From contig JAJDUM010000101.1 in assembly GCA_022826645.1 (NCBI GenBank), positions 1-62,393 on the forward strand: a stretch of DNA of 62,393 nucleotides. Direction: 5' to 3'. A model generated the notes under the pieces. The model had not been told where the DNA came from, ran no database searches, and saw only the letters and a program-made list of their open reading frames with translations. Positions 35,981 through 44,494 of the stretch are shown piece after piece (within the stretch, counting starts at the first letter, position 1; each line of letters opens with the position of its first letter). The position numbers were made by a program, and so were the translations under genes. The stretch comes from Candidatus Poribacteria bacterium. Its GTDB lineage: Bacteria; Poribacteria; WGA-4E; PCPOR2b.

Positions 35981-36184
35981 AATTCGCACCACCCTGTTTG
36001 CAATTTGCGAGCGTGAGGAGCTATATCGCTGAAGCGTTTGCTGCCGGGACAAATGCGCCTGCCGTTGATTGCGACAAGCAAAAGTCATTCTATCAAACAT
36101 AGTTGCCTTTGTCAAGTTAAAATCCATTCCCACCAAGCGCGTCTGGATTGCTGATTTTCTTAGGGTTTCAAGCGTTCAAAGGCA

Positions 36185-36213
36185 TTGATTTATAGCCTGA
36201 TTTATGCTAAACT
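36185..36213 (+). promoter_or_regulatory. Probable promoter of the phosphatidyltransferase gene
   Basis: TTGATT (36185-36190) and TAAACT (36208-36213) are 17 bp apart, 58 bases before the chosen ATG. Confidence 0.5.
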
Positions 36214-36270
36214 AAGGTCATCATTGAGAAATATCTACGTTGCTTGGAAGATAGAGGATGGACGTTATCC

Positions 36271-36897
36271 ATGTTTGAAGCGAAGCTTAGATCAAAAATC
36301 AGCGCAATACTCTCGCCCCTTGCACGGATGATTGTATCACTCGGCATCACTGCGAATATGGTTACGATGTTCGGCTTGCTGGTTAATTTGGTCGCTGCCT
36401 ACTGTTTGGCGACGGAACGGCTGATTGCGGCAGGGCTGTTGATACTGTTCGGTGCCAGTTTTGATATGATAGATGGCGCCGTTGCGCGTGCGAGAACGTC
36501 GACCAACTCTTCGGGAGCGCTGCTGGACTCTGTAATTGACCGATACTCCGAGGCGGTGATATTCCTTGGTGCCCTCATCTATTTTCATCAGCTACAGAAC
36601 TTCTTCGGGGTGGTATTGGTTTTTGCAGCAGTGATTGGGTCGATACTTGTTAGCTACGTGCGCGCCAAAGCGGAAGGACTTCAGATCGAGTGCAAGGTTG
36701 GACTGATGCAACGGCCCGAACGGATTATTTTATTAGCACTCGGTGTGCTGGTGCAGGGGGTTATCCCGGATCAGTACACCTTTTTACAGTCAAAAGGGAT
36801 GATCCTATTCGGTGTATTCGCAATTCTCGCTGTGACCGCACATATCACTGCGATCCATCGGCTTGTCTTTTCTTTTCACAAGCTGAGCGATCATTGA
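36271..36897 (+). CDS. CDP-alcohol phosphatidyltransferase
   Basis: 208 aa, an integral membrane enzyme that joins a CDP-activated lipid with a small alcohol to make phospholipid head groups. The full signature D-x2-DG-x2-AR-x8-G-x3-D-x3-D is present as DMIDGAVARARTS followed by TNSSGALLDSVIDR. About six membrane helices follow the usual pattern. The N-terminal AKLRSKISAILSPLARMIVSLGITANMV (split: AKLRSKISAILSPLAR, then LGITANMVTMFG) resembles archaetidylinositol-phosphate-synthase-like and PgsA-like members, so the alcohol may be inositol phosphate or glycerol phosphate. The ATG at 36271 is 12 bases from AGAGGA; a TTG at 36244 is an alternative. Confidence 0.85.
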   Translation: MFEAKLRSKISAILSPLARMIVSLGITANMVTMFGLLVNLVAAYCLATERLIAAGLLILFGASFDMIDGAVARARTSTNSSGALLDSVIDRYSEAVIFLGALIYFHQLQNFFGVVLVFAAVIGSILVSYVRAKAEGLQIECKVGLMQRPERIILLALGVLVQGVIPDQYTFLQSKGMILFGVFAILAVTAHITAIHRLVFSFHKLSDH

Positions 36898-37060
36898 GTT
36901 GATACAGGACCTACATATTTCAGCAATAAGGACAACCACAAGGGTTGTCCCTACAAGGGGGCAATCTAATGTAGGGGCAGGTCTTGTGCCTGCCCAACTC
37001 CCGGCTGCGTAAGTCCTGTTGGTAGCGATCCCCCTGCGGTTCCCACCAACCCCTTACCGC
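36898..37060. repeat. Palindromic modules
   Basis: GGACAACC-ACAA-GGGTTGTCC and GTAGGGGCAGG-TCTTGTG-CCTGCCC fill most of this gap between two convergent genes. Confidence 0.75.
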
Positions 37061-37738
37061 TTACATCGCATCCGGCTGCCGCTTCCGAATCAAGGTCGGG
37101 ATCAACGACACCAGCACGATAAAGACACCGGCGCCCGCGAGGTAGATCAACGTCTTGTTGATATTCCCTTCGCCGACGTTTACCGCGGCACCCAACTGGA
37201 CATAGGCGGCGGTGCCGGGTAACATGCAGATCCATGAGACGAGAACGTAGGTCGAGAACCTTATCCTTGTGAGTCCGTAGGCGTAGTTTTGCAGGTTGAA
37301 CGGGAAGAGCGGGACGAGCCGGGTAATCATCAGCATCCGCCAGCCCTGCCGCTCCACGCCCGAATCGATCCGTTGGAACTGAGTGTTCCCTTGAACCCAC
37401 CCTTCCACCATACCGCGAGCGACGTAACGTGCGATTAGAAAAGCGCATGAGACGCCGATCACCGCGCCGATAGAGGCGTAGACGACCCCCCAGATGGGAC
37501 CGAAGGCGAGACCAGAGAGCATTGTAACGGGCAAACCGGGTAGAAAGAACACGGTCGCAACAATGTAAAAGCCGATATAGACCAGAGGGGCGATGACGCC
37601 GAAACTATCGATCTTTTCTTTGATTTGGGGGATATTGTCGGGCTTGAGATACTTTATCACGCCGTAGTGGCTGAATAGACCATATACAGCGACGATGACA
37701 ATGATAGCAATGATAATTTTAACAAGATTCCGTTTCAT
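37061..37738 (-). CDS. TVP38/TMEM64 family membrane protein
   Basis: 225 aa with an N-terminal membrane helix and four to five more. It carries the SNARE-associated/VTT domain: FFLPGLPVTMLSGLAFGPIWG followed by a re-entrant G-rich helix (ASIGAVIGVSCAFLIARY), then RLVPLFPFNLQNYAYGLT and the C-terminal helix. The LVPLFPFN motif is the family mark. VTT proteins are linked to lipid scrambling or transport in membranes. The gene is convergent with the phosphatidyltransferase at 36271, which fits a membrane-lipid theme, but the two are not in one operon. Confidence 0.88.
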   Translation of the reverse strand: MKRNLVKIIIAIIVIVAVYGLFSHYGVIKYLKPDNIPQIKEKIDSFGVIAPLVYIGFYIVATVFFLPGLPVTMLSGLAFGPIWGVVYASIGAVIGVSCAFLIARYVARGMVEGWVQGNTQFQRIDSGVERQGWRMLMITRLVPLFPFNLQNYAYGLTRIRFSTYVLVSWICMLPGTAAYVQLGAAVNVGEGNINKTLIYLAGAGVFIVLVSLIPTLIRKRQPDAM

Positions 37739-37832
37739 GGTGTTTCCATCCCTTTTTAGTAGTTAAATCTTACGTGCTAGGGCGTGTTAACATTTAGGCG
37801 TTGCTCAGTTATAGGCTTTTTTACGTTTCTAT

Positions 37833-37863
37833 AAAAAAAAGGGATTCACTCTCGCGAATCCCC
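37833..37863 (-). terminator. Terminator of the 38754-37892 module (minus strand)
   Basis: On the minus strand GGGATTC...GAATCCC (7 bp stem) runs into eight T residues, about 30 bases after the stop of the small basic protein. Confidence 0.8.
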
Positions 37864-37891
37864 TGGTAAAGCTAGCTGTGCTTGTTATTGG

Positions 37892-38098
37892 TTAAGTGCG
37901 ATTACCTCTTTTATTCGAGGTGCTTGAAGTTTGCTGTTTGCCTGACCGTGCTGATTTCTTTGCTGCTCTACCTGCGGTTTCATAACTTTTTGCTTTGCCA
38001 TATCTTTCCTCGAGGACTTCTCTTGCGGCAGTACGTGCTTGACGTTTAGTGATAGTTCCACGCTTTGCTGGTCCCTTGATGGTTCTTTCTCTAGGCAT
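37892..38098 (-). CDS. Small basic protein, partner of the FINCPFD-family protein
   Basis: 68 aa, very basic (PRERTIKGPAKRGTITKRQA..., then a Lys/Arg/Ser/Thr-rich tail). A likely helical core (ITKRQARTAAREVLEERYGK) could bind nucleic acid. The ATG at 38098 overlaps the TGA of the gene upstream (ATG within TGATG), so translation is coupled and the products probably act together. Family not recognised. Confidence 0.65.
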   Translation of the reverse strand: MPRERTIKGPAKRGTITKRQARTAAREVLEERYGKAKSYETAGRAAKKSARSGKQQTSSTSNKRGNRT

Positions 38099-38754
38099 CA
38101 CTGTAACCTCCTTGAAGTAAATTGTAATCTAGATAATACTTCTAATTCCTCTAACCAACCAGTAACTAAAGCAATATAATCATTGAAAATTAACCGATTG
38201 GCATCTAGTTGACGCTTTGTGGCTATACTAGGTAGATCAGATTGAAACTCTTGATAGCGAGTCCAAATAGATCCTCCGCTTGGGATCGATGTGCGCCTTG
38301 AGGCATGACCGAGCCAATCCCGCACAAGGTGTATGACTTCTTTAGGGTTGTTTTCGTGAGATTTAACATCTTGTCCTGAAATATCAGATATAAACTTTTG
38401 ATAGCGATAGAGTTCTTTGTCAAGTATAAGACAACTCTTTCTCTGCTGATCCTTTTCACCATACCTCTTCGCACCGAGGAAAACGCCTAGCTCTAATGGC
38501 ATATTAAATCGTGGTAAGCATGTTTTCTCATCTAATTCTGTTCTTGATAAATCATGGATCCCATAACGACATTCGGCAATGATTGTGTAGATCTTATCAA
38601 TCCGAACTTGGCTTCCATCTTCAGTTTCTTGGGCTGAACGTGCAACGAAACTACAGTCGTGTATCGCAAATACCATAGCATTAAATAAAGATTTGTATTC
38701 ATCGTCGAATGGGCAGTTGATGAATACGTTGTCGTTATAAGCCGTCGTTGACAT
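38098..38754 (-). CDS. FINCPFD-family conserved protein, possible TIR-like effector
   Basis: 218 aa, function unknown. The start (YNDNVFINCPFDDEYKSLFN) has the strand-loop-helix look of TIR and other Rossmann-like domains (compare VFISYS..D). Further blocks are SAQETEDGSQVRIDKI, YGIHDLSR and PRFNMPLELGVFLGAK, then YRYQKFISDISGQDVKSH. I recall this set as a conserved family of unannotated bacterial proteins, often near mobile or defence genes; the TIR comparison is my inference. AT-rich composition and the coupled small basic protein support an acquired two-gene module. AAAGGG precedes the ATG. Confidence 0.7.
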   Translation of the reverse strand: MSTTAYNDNVFINCPFDDEYKSLFNAMVFAIHDCSFVARSAQETEDGSQVRIDKIYTIIAECRYGIHDLSRTELDEKTCLPRFNMPLELGVFLGAKRYGEKDQQRKSCLILDKELYRYQKFISDISGQDVKSHENNPKEVIHLVRDWLGHASRRTSIPSGGSIWTRYQEFQSDLPSIATKRQLDANRLIFNDYIALVTGWLEELEVLSRLQFTSRRLQ

Positions 38755-38770
38755 GTTTAACCCTTTCTGT

Positions 38771-38806
38771 CATATATAGTTTACTATATATGTAGTTCTC
38801 GTTCAA
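38771..38806 (-). promoter_or_regulatory. Promoter with 22-bp palindromic operator
   Basis: On the minus strand TTGAAC (38806-38801) and TAAACT (38783-38778) are 17 bp apart. The perfect palindrome CATATATAG-TTTA-CTATATATG (38771-38792) overlaps the -10, a good place for a repressor. The same gap serves the divergent oxidoreductase gene at 38840. Confidence 0.6.
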
Positions 38807-38839
38807 ATATTTTTTCAAAAGATTTAATGGAGACACAAC

Positions 38840-39967
38840 ATGTCCAAAACCTACAGCGCAGCCGTCATCGGATCGACCGGTAAGGGCAACTACGGTCATC
38901 GCTTGGATACTGCGTTCGATATTGATAACGTTGAACTGGTCGCTATTGCTGACGCCGATCCCGAAGGACTTACGGATGCCGGGGAGCGACTCGGTGTTAA
39001 TCGACTCTACCGCGACTACCGGCAGATGCTTGAGAAAGAAAAACCTGATTTCGTCAGTATTGCGCCGAGTTGGGTCACAGAACGGGTGCCGATGATTGAA
39101 GCCGCTGCGGCGGCGGGGTGCCACATCTACTGTGAGAAACCGGTGGCGGGCAGCCTCGCTGAGGTCGATAGGATCGTTACCGCCTGTCAGAGTGCAAAGG
39201 TGAAGATGGCGGTCGCCCATCAGTGGCGTGCGATGCTCCCGATCCAGCGGCTAATCGAAGATGTGAAAGCCGGTAAGTTCGGAAAATTGCTTCGCGTCCG
39301 AACCCGTCCAAAGGATGACAGTCGGGGCGGCGGCGAAGAATTGCTCCTACACGGTACGCATCTGTTCGACCTGATGATGGCGTTTACCGGTGAGCCGCGC
39401 TGGGCGAGCGGTCATGTCGCTGTTGGTGATCGGGACGCTACAACGGACGATACAGGTGAGGGCAATGCGCCTGTCGGTCCCATCATCGGTGATTCTATCT
39501 CAGCGATCTTTGGCTTTGATAACGGTGTCCGGGGATTCTTCGAGTCTACCGCCGGTTTGGCTATTCCTGGCGAATCAAATTTTGATAACCTGTACGGGCT
39601 ATCCTTGGAATGCGAACGGGCGGCGTTGGAGCTCCGCGAGCCGGGCGATGTCTACATCTATCCTGCGCCGCGGGTGTTGCCCGATATTAAGGATCTCGCT
39701 TGGGAACGGGTCTGGCTGCCGGAATGGCACGAACGTCCTGAACACGCGCCGCCGCTGCTTCGGCAGAACTGGCTGTCCATAGGCAACAGAACCCTTGCAC
39801 GGGACCTAATAGATGCCGCTGAGACCGACCGCGAACCGCTCTCAAGTATCCGTATGGTCCGTTTCGTGAACGAGATGGTTGAAGGGGTCTACAGTTCGCA
39901 CCTGTTGGGCGGGGGTCGAGTTCCTATCCCGCTGACTGAACGGGCGCACCCGCTCGGTGACTTATAA
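38840..39967 (+). CDS. Gfo/Idh/MocA family NAD(P)-dependent oxidoreductase
   Basis: 375 aa. The N-terminal Rossmann fold (AAVIGSTGKGNYG, acidic residue at strand 2 in AIADADPE) binds NAD(P). The family motif EKP lies in HIYCEKPVAGS, and the active-site His region reads HGTHLFDLMMAF. The C-terminal alpha/beta domain binds the substrate, usually a sugar or inositol. GGAGAC is 7 bases before the ATG. It stands alone, convergent with the permease gene (stops 10 bp apart). The substrate cannot be told from sequence. Confidence 0.88.
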   Translation: MSKTYSAAVIGSTGKGNYGHRLDTAFDIDNVELVAIADADPEGLTDAGERLGVNRLYRDYRQMLEKEKPDFVSIAPSWVTERVPMIEAAAAAGCHIYCEKPVAGSLAEVDRIVTACQSAKVKMAVAHQWRAMLPIQRLIEDVKAGKFGKLLRVRTRPKDDSRGGGEELLLHGTHLFDLMMAFTGEPRWASGHVAVGDRDATTDDTGEGNAPVGPIIGDSISAIFGFDNGVRGFFESTAGLAIPGESNFDNLYGLSLECERAALELREPGDVYIYPAPRVLPDIKDLAWERVWLPEWHERPEHAPPLLRQNWLSIGNRTLARDLIDAAETDREPLSSIRMVRFVNEMVEGVYSSHLLGGGRVPIPLTERAHPLGDL

Positions 39968-39976
39968 AAGCATCCC

Positions 39977-41074
39977 CTATTCTGATGTTCTGTGCCTACT
40001 GAAGCCTTCAGCACAGACCAGCAGCAGAATAAGCACACCTTGGATAATCAGAAACAGCTCCCTCGGTACATTCGTCAAGATCTCGATATCCAGTGCGCCC
40101 TTGCTCAACGCACCGAACAGAAGCGCGCCGAAAAGGACGCCGTAAGGGTGGTTCCTGCCGAGCAGTGCGACCGCGATACCCGTGAATCCGAAGCCGGGTG
40201 AGAAGTTGTCCAGAAAACGGTAACGGTAGCCCATCACCTCCCACACCCCAGCGAAACCCGCGACGATCCCACTCAGCGCCATCGTCCAGACTGTCACCCT
40301 CGGTACGTCAATGCCGCCATAGGTGGCGACCTCCGGGGCATTGCCGACGAAACGGATTTCGTATCCCCATACGGTACGCGTTAGCAAAAACTGCGTCAGT
40401 ACAATTAGACCAAGCGCGATGAAAAGTGTAATGTTTAGGGGGTTACTCGGCGGGAGCATTGAGGTGAAAGCTGCCAAACGTGGTAGACGCGCCGCTTCGT
40501 GGATCAGGGGTGTGTGCGGCGACATCTGACCCGGTGCCTTATAGACCTCGATGACAAGGTAGTTTGTCAACGCGATGGCGATGAAGTTCAGCATGATGGT
40601 GTTGATGACCTCATGCACGCCGTATCGCGCTTTGAGTATCCCCGGTATCGCTCCCCACAATCCGCCTGCGAGCGCTGCAGCTATTAAGCAGGCGGGTATG
40701 ATAATCCAGCCGCCGCCCCAGTTCAGGTGAAACCCGACCCATGCCGCGGCGAATCCTGCGAGATATAGCTGCCCCTCACAACCGATATTGAAAAGCCCAC
40801 CCTTGAACCCCAGCATAACCGCAAGACCGGTGAAGATTAACGGGGTCGCATTGAACAGAACGTAGCCGAAATCGTCGAGGCTGCCGAAGACGCTCTGCCA
40901 TAACAGTCCGTAGACTTCAAAGGGGTTCTCGCCGAAAAAGAGAATTAAGATACCGCCGAGCAGGAATGCTGCACAGAGTGCGAAAAAGGTGGGGAGTAGG
41001 CGAGGCGACAGATCGCCTGTAAAACGTGAGAGGTGAGACGTTATGCCTGATGCGTAATTTGCGAGTCTGCTCAT
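39977..41074 (-). CDS. ABC transporter permease of the nucleoside/simple-sugar type (orphan)
   Basis: 365 aa, inner-membrane permease of the BPD_transp_2 family (YufP/NupP or RbsC relatives). Characteristic blocks are FNATPLIFTGLAVMLGFKGGLFNIG followed by EGQLYLAGF, YGVHEVINTIMLNF, and the cytoplasmic EAA-like loop region VGNAPEVATYGGID and GFTGIAVALLGRNHP. The FNIG..EGQ motif is typical of BmpA-dependent nucleoside or purine transporters. The chosen ATG at 41074 has CGGAGA just upstream; the frame further upstream runs through repeat sequence. Its usual partners (ATPase, second permease, binding protein) are absent nearby. Confidence 0.83.
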   Translation of the reverse strand: MSRLANYASGITSHLSRFTGDLSPRLLPTFFALCAAFLLGGILILFFGENPFEVYGLLWQSVFGSLDDFGYVLFNATPLIFTGLAVMLGFKGGLFNIGCEGQLYLAGFAAAWVGFHLNWGGGWIIIPACLIAAALAGGLWGAIPGILKARYGVHEVINTIMLNFIAIALTNYLVIEVYKAPGQMSPHTPLIHEAARLPRLAAFTSMLPPSNPLNITLFIALGLIVLTQFLLTRTVWGYEIRFVGNAPEVATYGGIDVPRVTVWTMALSGIVAGFAGVWEVMGYRYRFLDNFSPGFGFTGIAVALLGRNHPYGVLFGALLFGALSKGALDIEILTNVPRELFLIIQGVLILLLVCAEGFSRHRTSE

Positions 41075-41190
41075 TCTCCGTTCCGTCCCGATGCCGTTCC
41101 ACCTGTTCCGTTCCTGCCTGCCCCGCCTGCCTGCTCTCGGCTTGTCGGAGTCCCGATTCATCGGGGATTCAATCGGGGAGAGTCTTTGAC

Positions 41191-42333
41191 CTACTGATCT
41201 GACAGTGCCTCTAACAAGCGTGCCACGTCCGCGCTCCCGTTGTAGAGATGGGTTGAGATCCGCATCCGACCGAACTCTCCCCAACACAGCACTCCCATCT
41301 CCGCTAACCGCGTCTGCATCGCCGCTGCATCTTTAACGAGAAAGCAGGTATTCCCTGATCGCGCCGATCGGTTCTGTGGGCTGATAACCGTGAACCCCAG
41401 CCCCTTGAGTCCGGCACTTACCTGTTCGGATAGCGTGCGAGCGTGGTCGGAGATGCGCTCGATTCCAATCGAGAGGAGGACTTCCAACGCCTGGTCGAGG
41501 TGCATCACTACCATCATTGATGGGTTGCCCGGTTCCAGTCGTTCGGGCATCGGCAGCTCCTCGACCTCCGGTGCGCGTACTGCCTCTTGGGCGGGCCAGA
41601 CTGCCAGATTATGCCAGCCGAAACTGGTCGACCCTATCTGTCCCTCCGCCTCCTCGCTCAGGTACATGGGGGCAACGCCGTGGGTGGCAAGTAGCCACTT
41701 GTAGCTGCTGCTAACGGTCAGATCGGTCAATCCTGCGGGGACATCCACAACGCCTGCAGCGTGGGTCGCATCCACCGCAAAGAGGGCGTCCCTTTGCCGA
41801 AGCCCATCGGAGAGTTGTTCGATGTTCAGGCATTGTCCCGTATAGAAACTGACTTGACTCACCGCCAAGACCCGCGTCCGTGCGTCCACCGCATCCAGTA
41901 GATCCGTCTCGCCCACGAGCCAATCGCGATGGGGGACCAGTCGCACCTCTACCCCGTGGGCGCGAAGGTCGCGCCAAGCGTAAGCGACCGAAGGGAATTC
42001 CAAGTTGGTGGTTACCACGTTGTCCCCGTCCCGCCAATCCAGACCGCGTGCGAGCCAATTCATCCCCTCTGCAGCCGAGGGCATAAACGCGATCCGATCC
42101 GATGGCACACGCCACAGTTCACCCATCCTACTTCTACACCGTTCCCCGCGGGCGTAGATCTCTTCCCGTCCATCGTGTCCCGCGCTCTTCAAACGGGCGA
42201 ATTCCGCGTACACCGGTTCTTGCGCTTTCAGCCAAGGGGCTTCACCGCCTGTGCAGAGATGTGTTACGCCTTCCAGCCCTACAAATTGGTCGGGCGAGAT
42301 GAGTGGTTCGATGTGTGTGTCGGAGCGGTTCAT
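41191..42333 (-). CDS. Class V aminotransferase-fold PLP enzyme (cysteine desulfurase/isopenicillin-N-epimerase-like)
   Basis: 380 aa. The PLP lysine lies in VSSSYKWLLATHG, the PLP-pyridine Asp in FAVDATHAAGVVDV, and phosphate contacts in MPSAAEGMNWLARG. These mark the aminotransferase class V fold. No Cys-containing loop of a cysteine desulfurase is evident at the expected C-terminal place, so an epimerase, lyase or kynureninase-like role is also possible. AAAGGA precedes the ATG at 42333. It is upstream of the permease gene on the same strand with a 116-bp gap. Confidence 0.8.
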   Translation of the reverse strand: MNRSDTHIEPLISPDQFVGLEGVTHLCTGGEAPWLKAQEPVYAEFARLKSAGHDGREEIYARGERCRSRMGELWRVPSDRIAFMPSAAEGMNWLARGLDWRDGDNVVTTNLEFPSVAYAWRDLRAHGVEVRLVPHRDWLVGETDLLDAVDARTRVLAVSQVSFYTGQCLNIEQLSDGLRQRDALFAVDATHAAGVVDVPAGLTDLTVSSSYKWLLATHGVAPMYLSEEAEGQIGSTSFGWHNLAVWPAQEAVRAPEVEELPMPERLEPGNPSMMVVMHLDQALEVLLSIGIERISDHARTLSEQVSAGLKGLGFTVISPQNRSARSGNTCFLVKDAAAMQTRLAEMGVLCWGEFGRMRISTHLYNGSADVARLLEALSDQ

Positions 42334-42388
42334 GTGGGTTTCCTTTGCGTCTCGTAGCGTTCGCGGATATGGATATATCAACGTCGGG

Positions 42389-42417
42389 ATTATAGCAATA
42401 GTTCATCCGTAATACAA
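42389..42417 (-). promoter_or_regulatory. Promoter of the class V aminotransferase-like gene
   Basis: On the minus strand TTGTAT and TATAAT are separated by 17 bp, ending 55 bases before the ATG at 42333. Confidence 0.6.
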
Positions 42418-42952
42418 CTGAAAAGTTCTGCCGCGCAACGCCCGTCCTCCCGATCTGTTTCATTTTGGCGTTGAGAGAATCTTTGGGTTCTGCTAAAATA
42501 ACCTAAGTTGCTAGTTGTAAGACCTGCCCGGCTTGGATAGCCATATCCAAGCCTTGGACTCTCCCCGATAAGATCCCCGATGGATCGGGACAGGCGGGAC
42601 AGGCGGAACGGAGCCATCTTTGCGGGGGTTTTGTGGATTTGTCAATCCACAACGAGCAGGACCATTAGCATTTATCTGACAATCTACTCGTTTTTTGTTA
42701 AAACTGGTGGACGCTGCTTTTCGCTCCAGTTTTGAATCCCTACCTGTCGGGAGAAACAGCGCCTACCATACACTTGAGAACCTGTGGGTGGGGCATCTTC
42801 CAAGTCCCCCTGACAAGGGGGATTTAGGGGGTTATTCGTCTGAATCACAGATTAACGGATGACACGGGTAAGGCGTGAAGATGGTGCAATGAACCAATGT
42901 ACTAATGAACGAATGAACCAACATATAATTGGACGGGTAAATTATCTAAAAT
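42418..42952. repeat. Palindromic modules, no gene
   Basis: The gap holds GGCTTGGATA-GCCA-TATCCAAGCC (about 42529-42552), CCCCGATGGATCGGG with GGACAGGCGGGACAGGCGG, GTGGATT-TGTC-AATCCAC (about 42633), AAAACTGG...CCAGTTTT (about 42700-42733), GGCGCTGTTTC-type sequence in reverse, CCCCCT-GACA-AGGGGG (about 42805) and AATGAACCAATG repeats. Confidence 0.75.
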
Positions 42953-42970
42953 ATGAAAGAGGCACATGAT

Positions 42971-43894
42971 ATGCAATCCTTCTCCATTGAAAGCGATGCG
43001 ATTTCGCTGCCGCGTGGGGCGTGGGCAAAAGCACATCGGCTAAACATAGATTGGCGTGGGAGGCACATTGCGGCGTTGAGTCAAGGCGAATATCGCGCCT
43101 ATCTGTTTCCCGTGTACACCCCAGCGGGATTCGCCGTGACCTCTGAGTGTCCGATAGATCACCCGCACCACAACTCGCTTTGGATCGGTGCCGATCATTT
43201 CCACTGCCACCTGCCCTTTTCGACGAGCACCTATGAGGAAGCGACCTATAACTTCTACGTCAACGATACGTTTCAGGGACGGGCGCCGGGTCATATCGTC
43301 AGCGTTTCGGTGGAAGAGACGGAGGTATCGGAAACCCATCTCCGGCTCATACAAACACTCAACTGGCAAGGTCCGTCCGAATGGGGCGCGCCGCAGGGGC
43401 GGATCCTCGCGGTTGAAACCCGGACCATCGATATCTATCCCGGCGAGCCAGTGAACCTCATCGACATCCGCTCCCAACTGAGCCCAACCGATTGGGATAT
43501 CAAAATCGGACCGACGCGGCACGCCTATTTCGGTGTGCGTATGGTCGAGTCACTGCGTGCTACCGCTGGGGCAACCCTCATCGATTCTGAGGGGCGTTCC
43601 GGGGGCGCTGCGATAAGCGGTGAGATCTCCGACTGGGTGGACTGTTCAGGACAGGTTGCTGCGGACAGGTATGCGGGTGTAGCGTTGTTTCGGTATCCTT
43701 CTACAGTTAGCGCGTCTTGGTATATTGCCGATTGGGGGACGATGGCGGTGAATCCGTTTGCGCGGGAGGGGCGAATGATAAGAGGTGGCGAGGTGCTTGA
43801 TTTGGCGATACGGGTCGTTGTTCACGATGGGGACGCAGAGACGGCGGGGATTGAGACGTTGTATCAGCGTTTTGTCCAAGAGGTGGAGAACTAA
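42971..43894 (+). CDS. DUF6807 ('PmoA family') protein
   Basis: 307 aa. The segment YLFPVYTPAGFAVT, then DHPHHNSLWIGADHFHCH and GPTRHAYFGVRM, match the DUF6807 family, called PmoA-like in databases although unrelated in function to methane monooxygenase. The fold is a beta-supersandwich like that of carbohydrate-active enzymes. The conserved HPHH and later His suggest a metal or sugar site. Such genes often accompany Gfo/Idh/MocA oxidoreductases; one lies 3 kb away. GAGG lies 9 bases before the ATG at 42971; an in-frame ATG at 42953 has no Shine-Dalgarno. Confidence 0.78.
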   Translation: MQSFSIESDAISLPRGAWAKAHRLNIDWRGRHIAALSQGEYRAYLFPVYTPAGFAVTSECPIDHPHHNSLWIGADHFHCHLPFSTSTYEEATYNFYVNDTFQGRAPGHIVSVSVEETEVSETHLRLIQTLNWQGPSEWGAPQGRILAVETRTIDIYPGEPVNLIDIRSQLSPTDWDIKIGPTRHAYFGVRMVESLRATAGATLIDSEGRSGGAAISGEISDWVDCSGQVAADRYAGVALFRYPSTVSASWYIADWGTMAVNPFAREGRMIRGGEVLDLAIRVVVHDGDAETAGIETLYQRFVQEVEN

Positions 43895-43912
43895 CCAAAA
43901 AGAAAGTAAAGC

Positions 43913-44218
43913 CTAACGCTGCTGGGCTTCCATATACGCCCGCAAGACTGCGTTCATGCGTGTCTGATAGCCGCTTCCGTGAGATTTGAACCACTCTAAA
44001 ACATCACTATCTACGCGCAAAGATATGGCGCGCTTTGGTTGTGGTATCACGACCTTAGCATTTGCCCAAAATGCCTCGTCCGTTGGCTGGGCGTCCGCAT
44101 CTGATGCGGCGGCGGCTTCAATTTCGGACTCAGTCATATTTTTGATGCGTCCCCAATCTGTCTGTGAATCCTTGGGGAGATTATTTAAGGAATATTTCAA
44201 GGTGTTTTTTTCTTTCAC
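43913..44218 (-). CDS. brnA: BrnA-type antitoxin
   Basis: 101 aa with a GTG start at 44218 placed inside the toxin gene and preceded by a strong AAGGAGGG. The C-terminal part (AISLRVDSDVLEWFKSHGSGYQTRMNAVLRAYM, written here in pieces: RAISLRVDSDVLEWFK, GYQTRMNAVLRAYM) is the BrnA ribbon-helix-helix-like DNA-binding domain. The acidic N-terminal part (SEIEAAAASDADAQPTDEAFW) should wrap the toxin. BrnA neutralises BrnT and represses the operon. The overlap of 38 bases with brnT fits coupled expression. Confidence 0.85.
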   Translation of the reverse strand: MKEKNTLKYSLNNLPKDSQTDWGRIKNMTESEIEAAAASDADAQPTDEAFWANAKVVIPQPKRAISLRVDSDVLEWFKSHGSGYQTRMNAVLRAYMEAQQR

Positions 44219-44456
44219 AGCGGTTTGCCCTCCTTGCTGAGATAATACGCCAAATGCCGTCTCGAACGGTGTACACAACATACAAGATGACGTTCTCGAC
44301 GGTACCCATTGCGGCAATTCGTTTTTCGCCATAGTCACGACGATTATCAACTATTGTGAGCGTTGGATGCTCAAAGATGCGCGCCGCATCTATAAAATCG
44401 ATTCCGTGCTTTTCAATATTACGTTGGTTTTTAATCGTATCCCATTCAAACTCCAT
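44181..44456 (-). CDS. brnT: BrnT-type ribonuclease toxin
   Basis: 91 aa. FEWDTIKNQRNIEKHGIDF, FEHPTLTIVDNRRDYGEKR and YTVRDGIWRIISARRANRCE are the conserved blocks of BrnT, an RelE-fold RNase that stops translation. The ATG at 44456 is preferred; an earlier ATG at 44474 overlaps the spacer of the promoter. The AT-rich surroundings suggest recent acquisition. It is followed by the overlapping antitoxin. Confidence 0.88.
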   Translation of the reverse strand: MEFEWDTIKNQRNIEKHGIDFIDAARIFEHPTLTIVDNRRDYGEKRIAAMGTVENVILYVVYTVRDGIWRIISARRANRCERKKHLEIFLK

Positions 44457-44465
44457 GACATATAT

Positions 44466-44494
44466 AGTATACATTCTGTATATACAAATGTCAA
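44466..44494 (-). promoter_or_regulatory. brnTA promoter with operator-like repeat, probably leaderless
   Basis: On the minus strand TTGACA (44494-44489) and TATACT (44471-44466) are exactly 17 bp apart. The -10 ends only 9 bases before the brnT ATG, so the mRNA should begin at or next to the start codon. TATAC-ATTCT-GTATA overlaps spacer and -10, a probable BrnA site. Confidence 0.75.
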
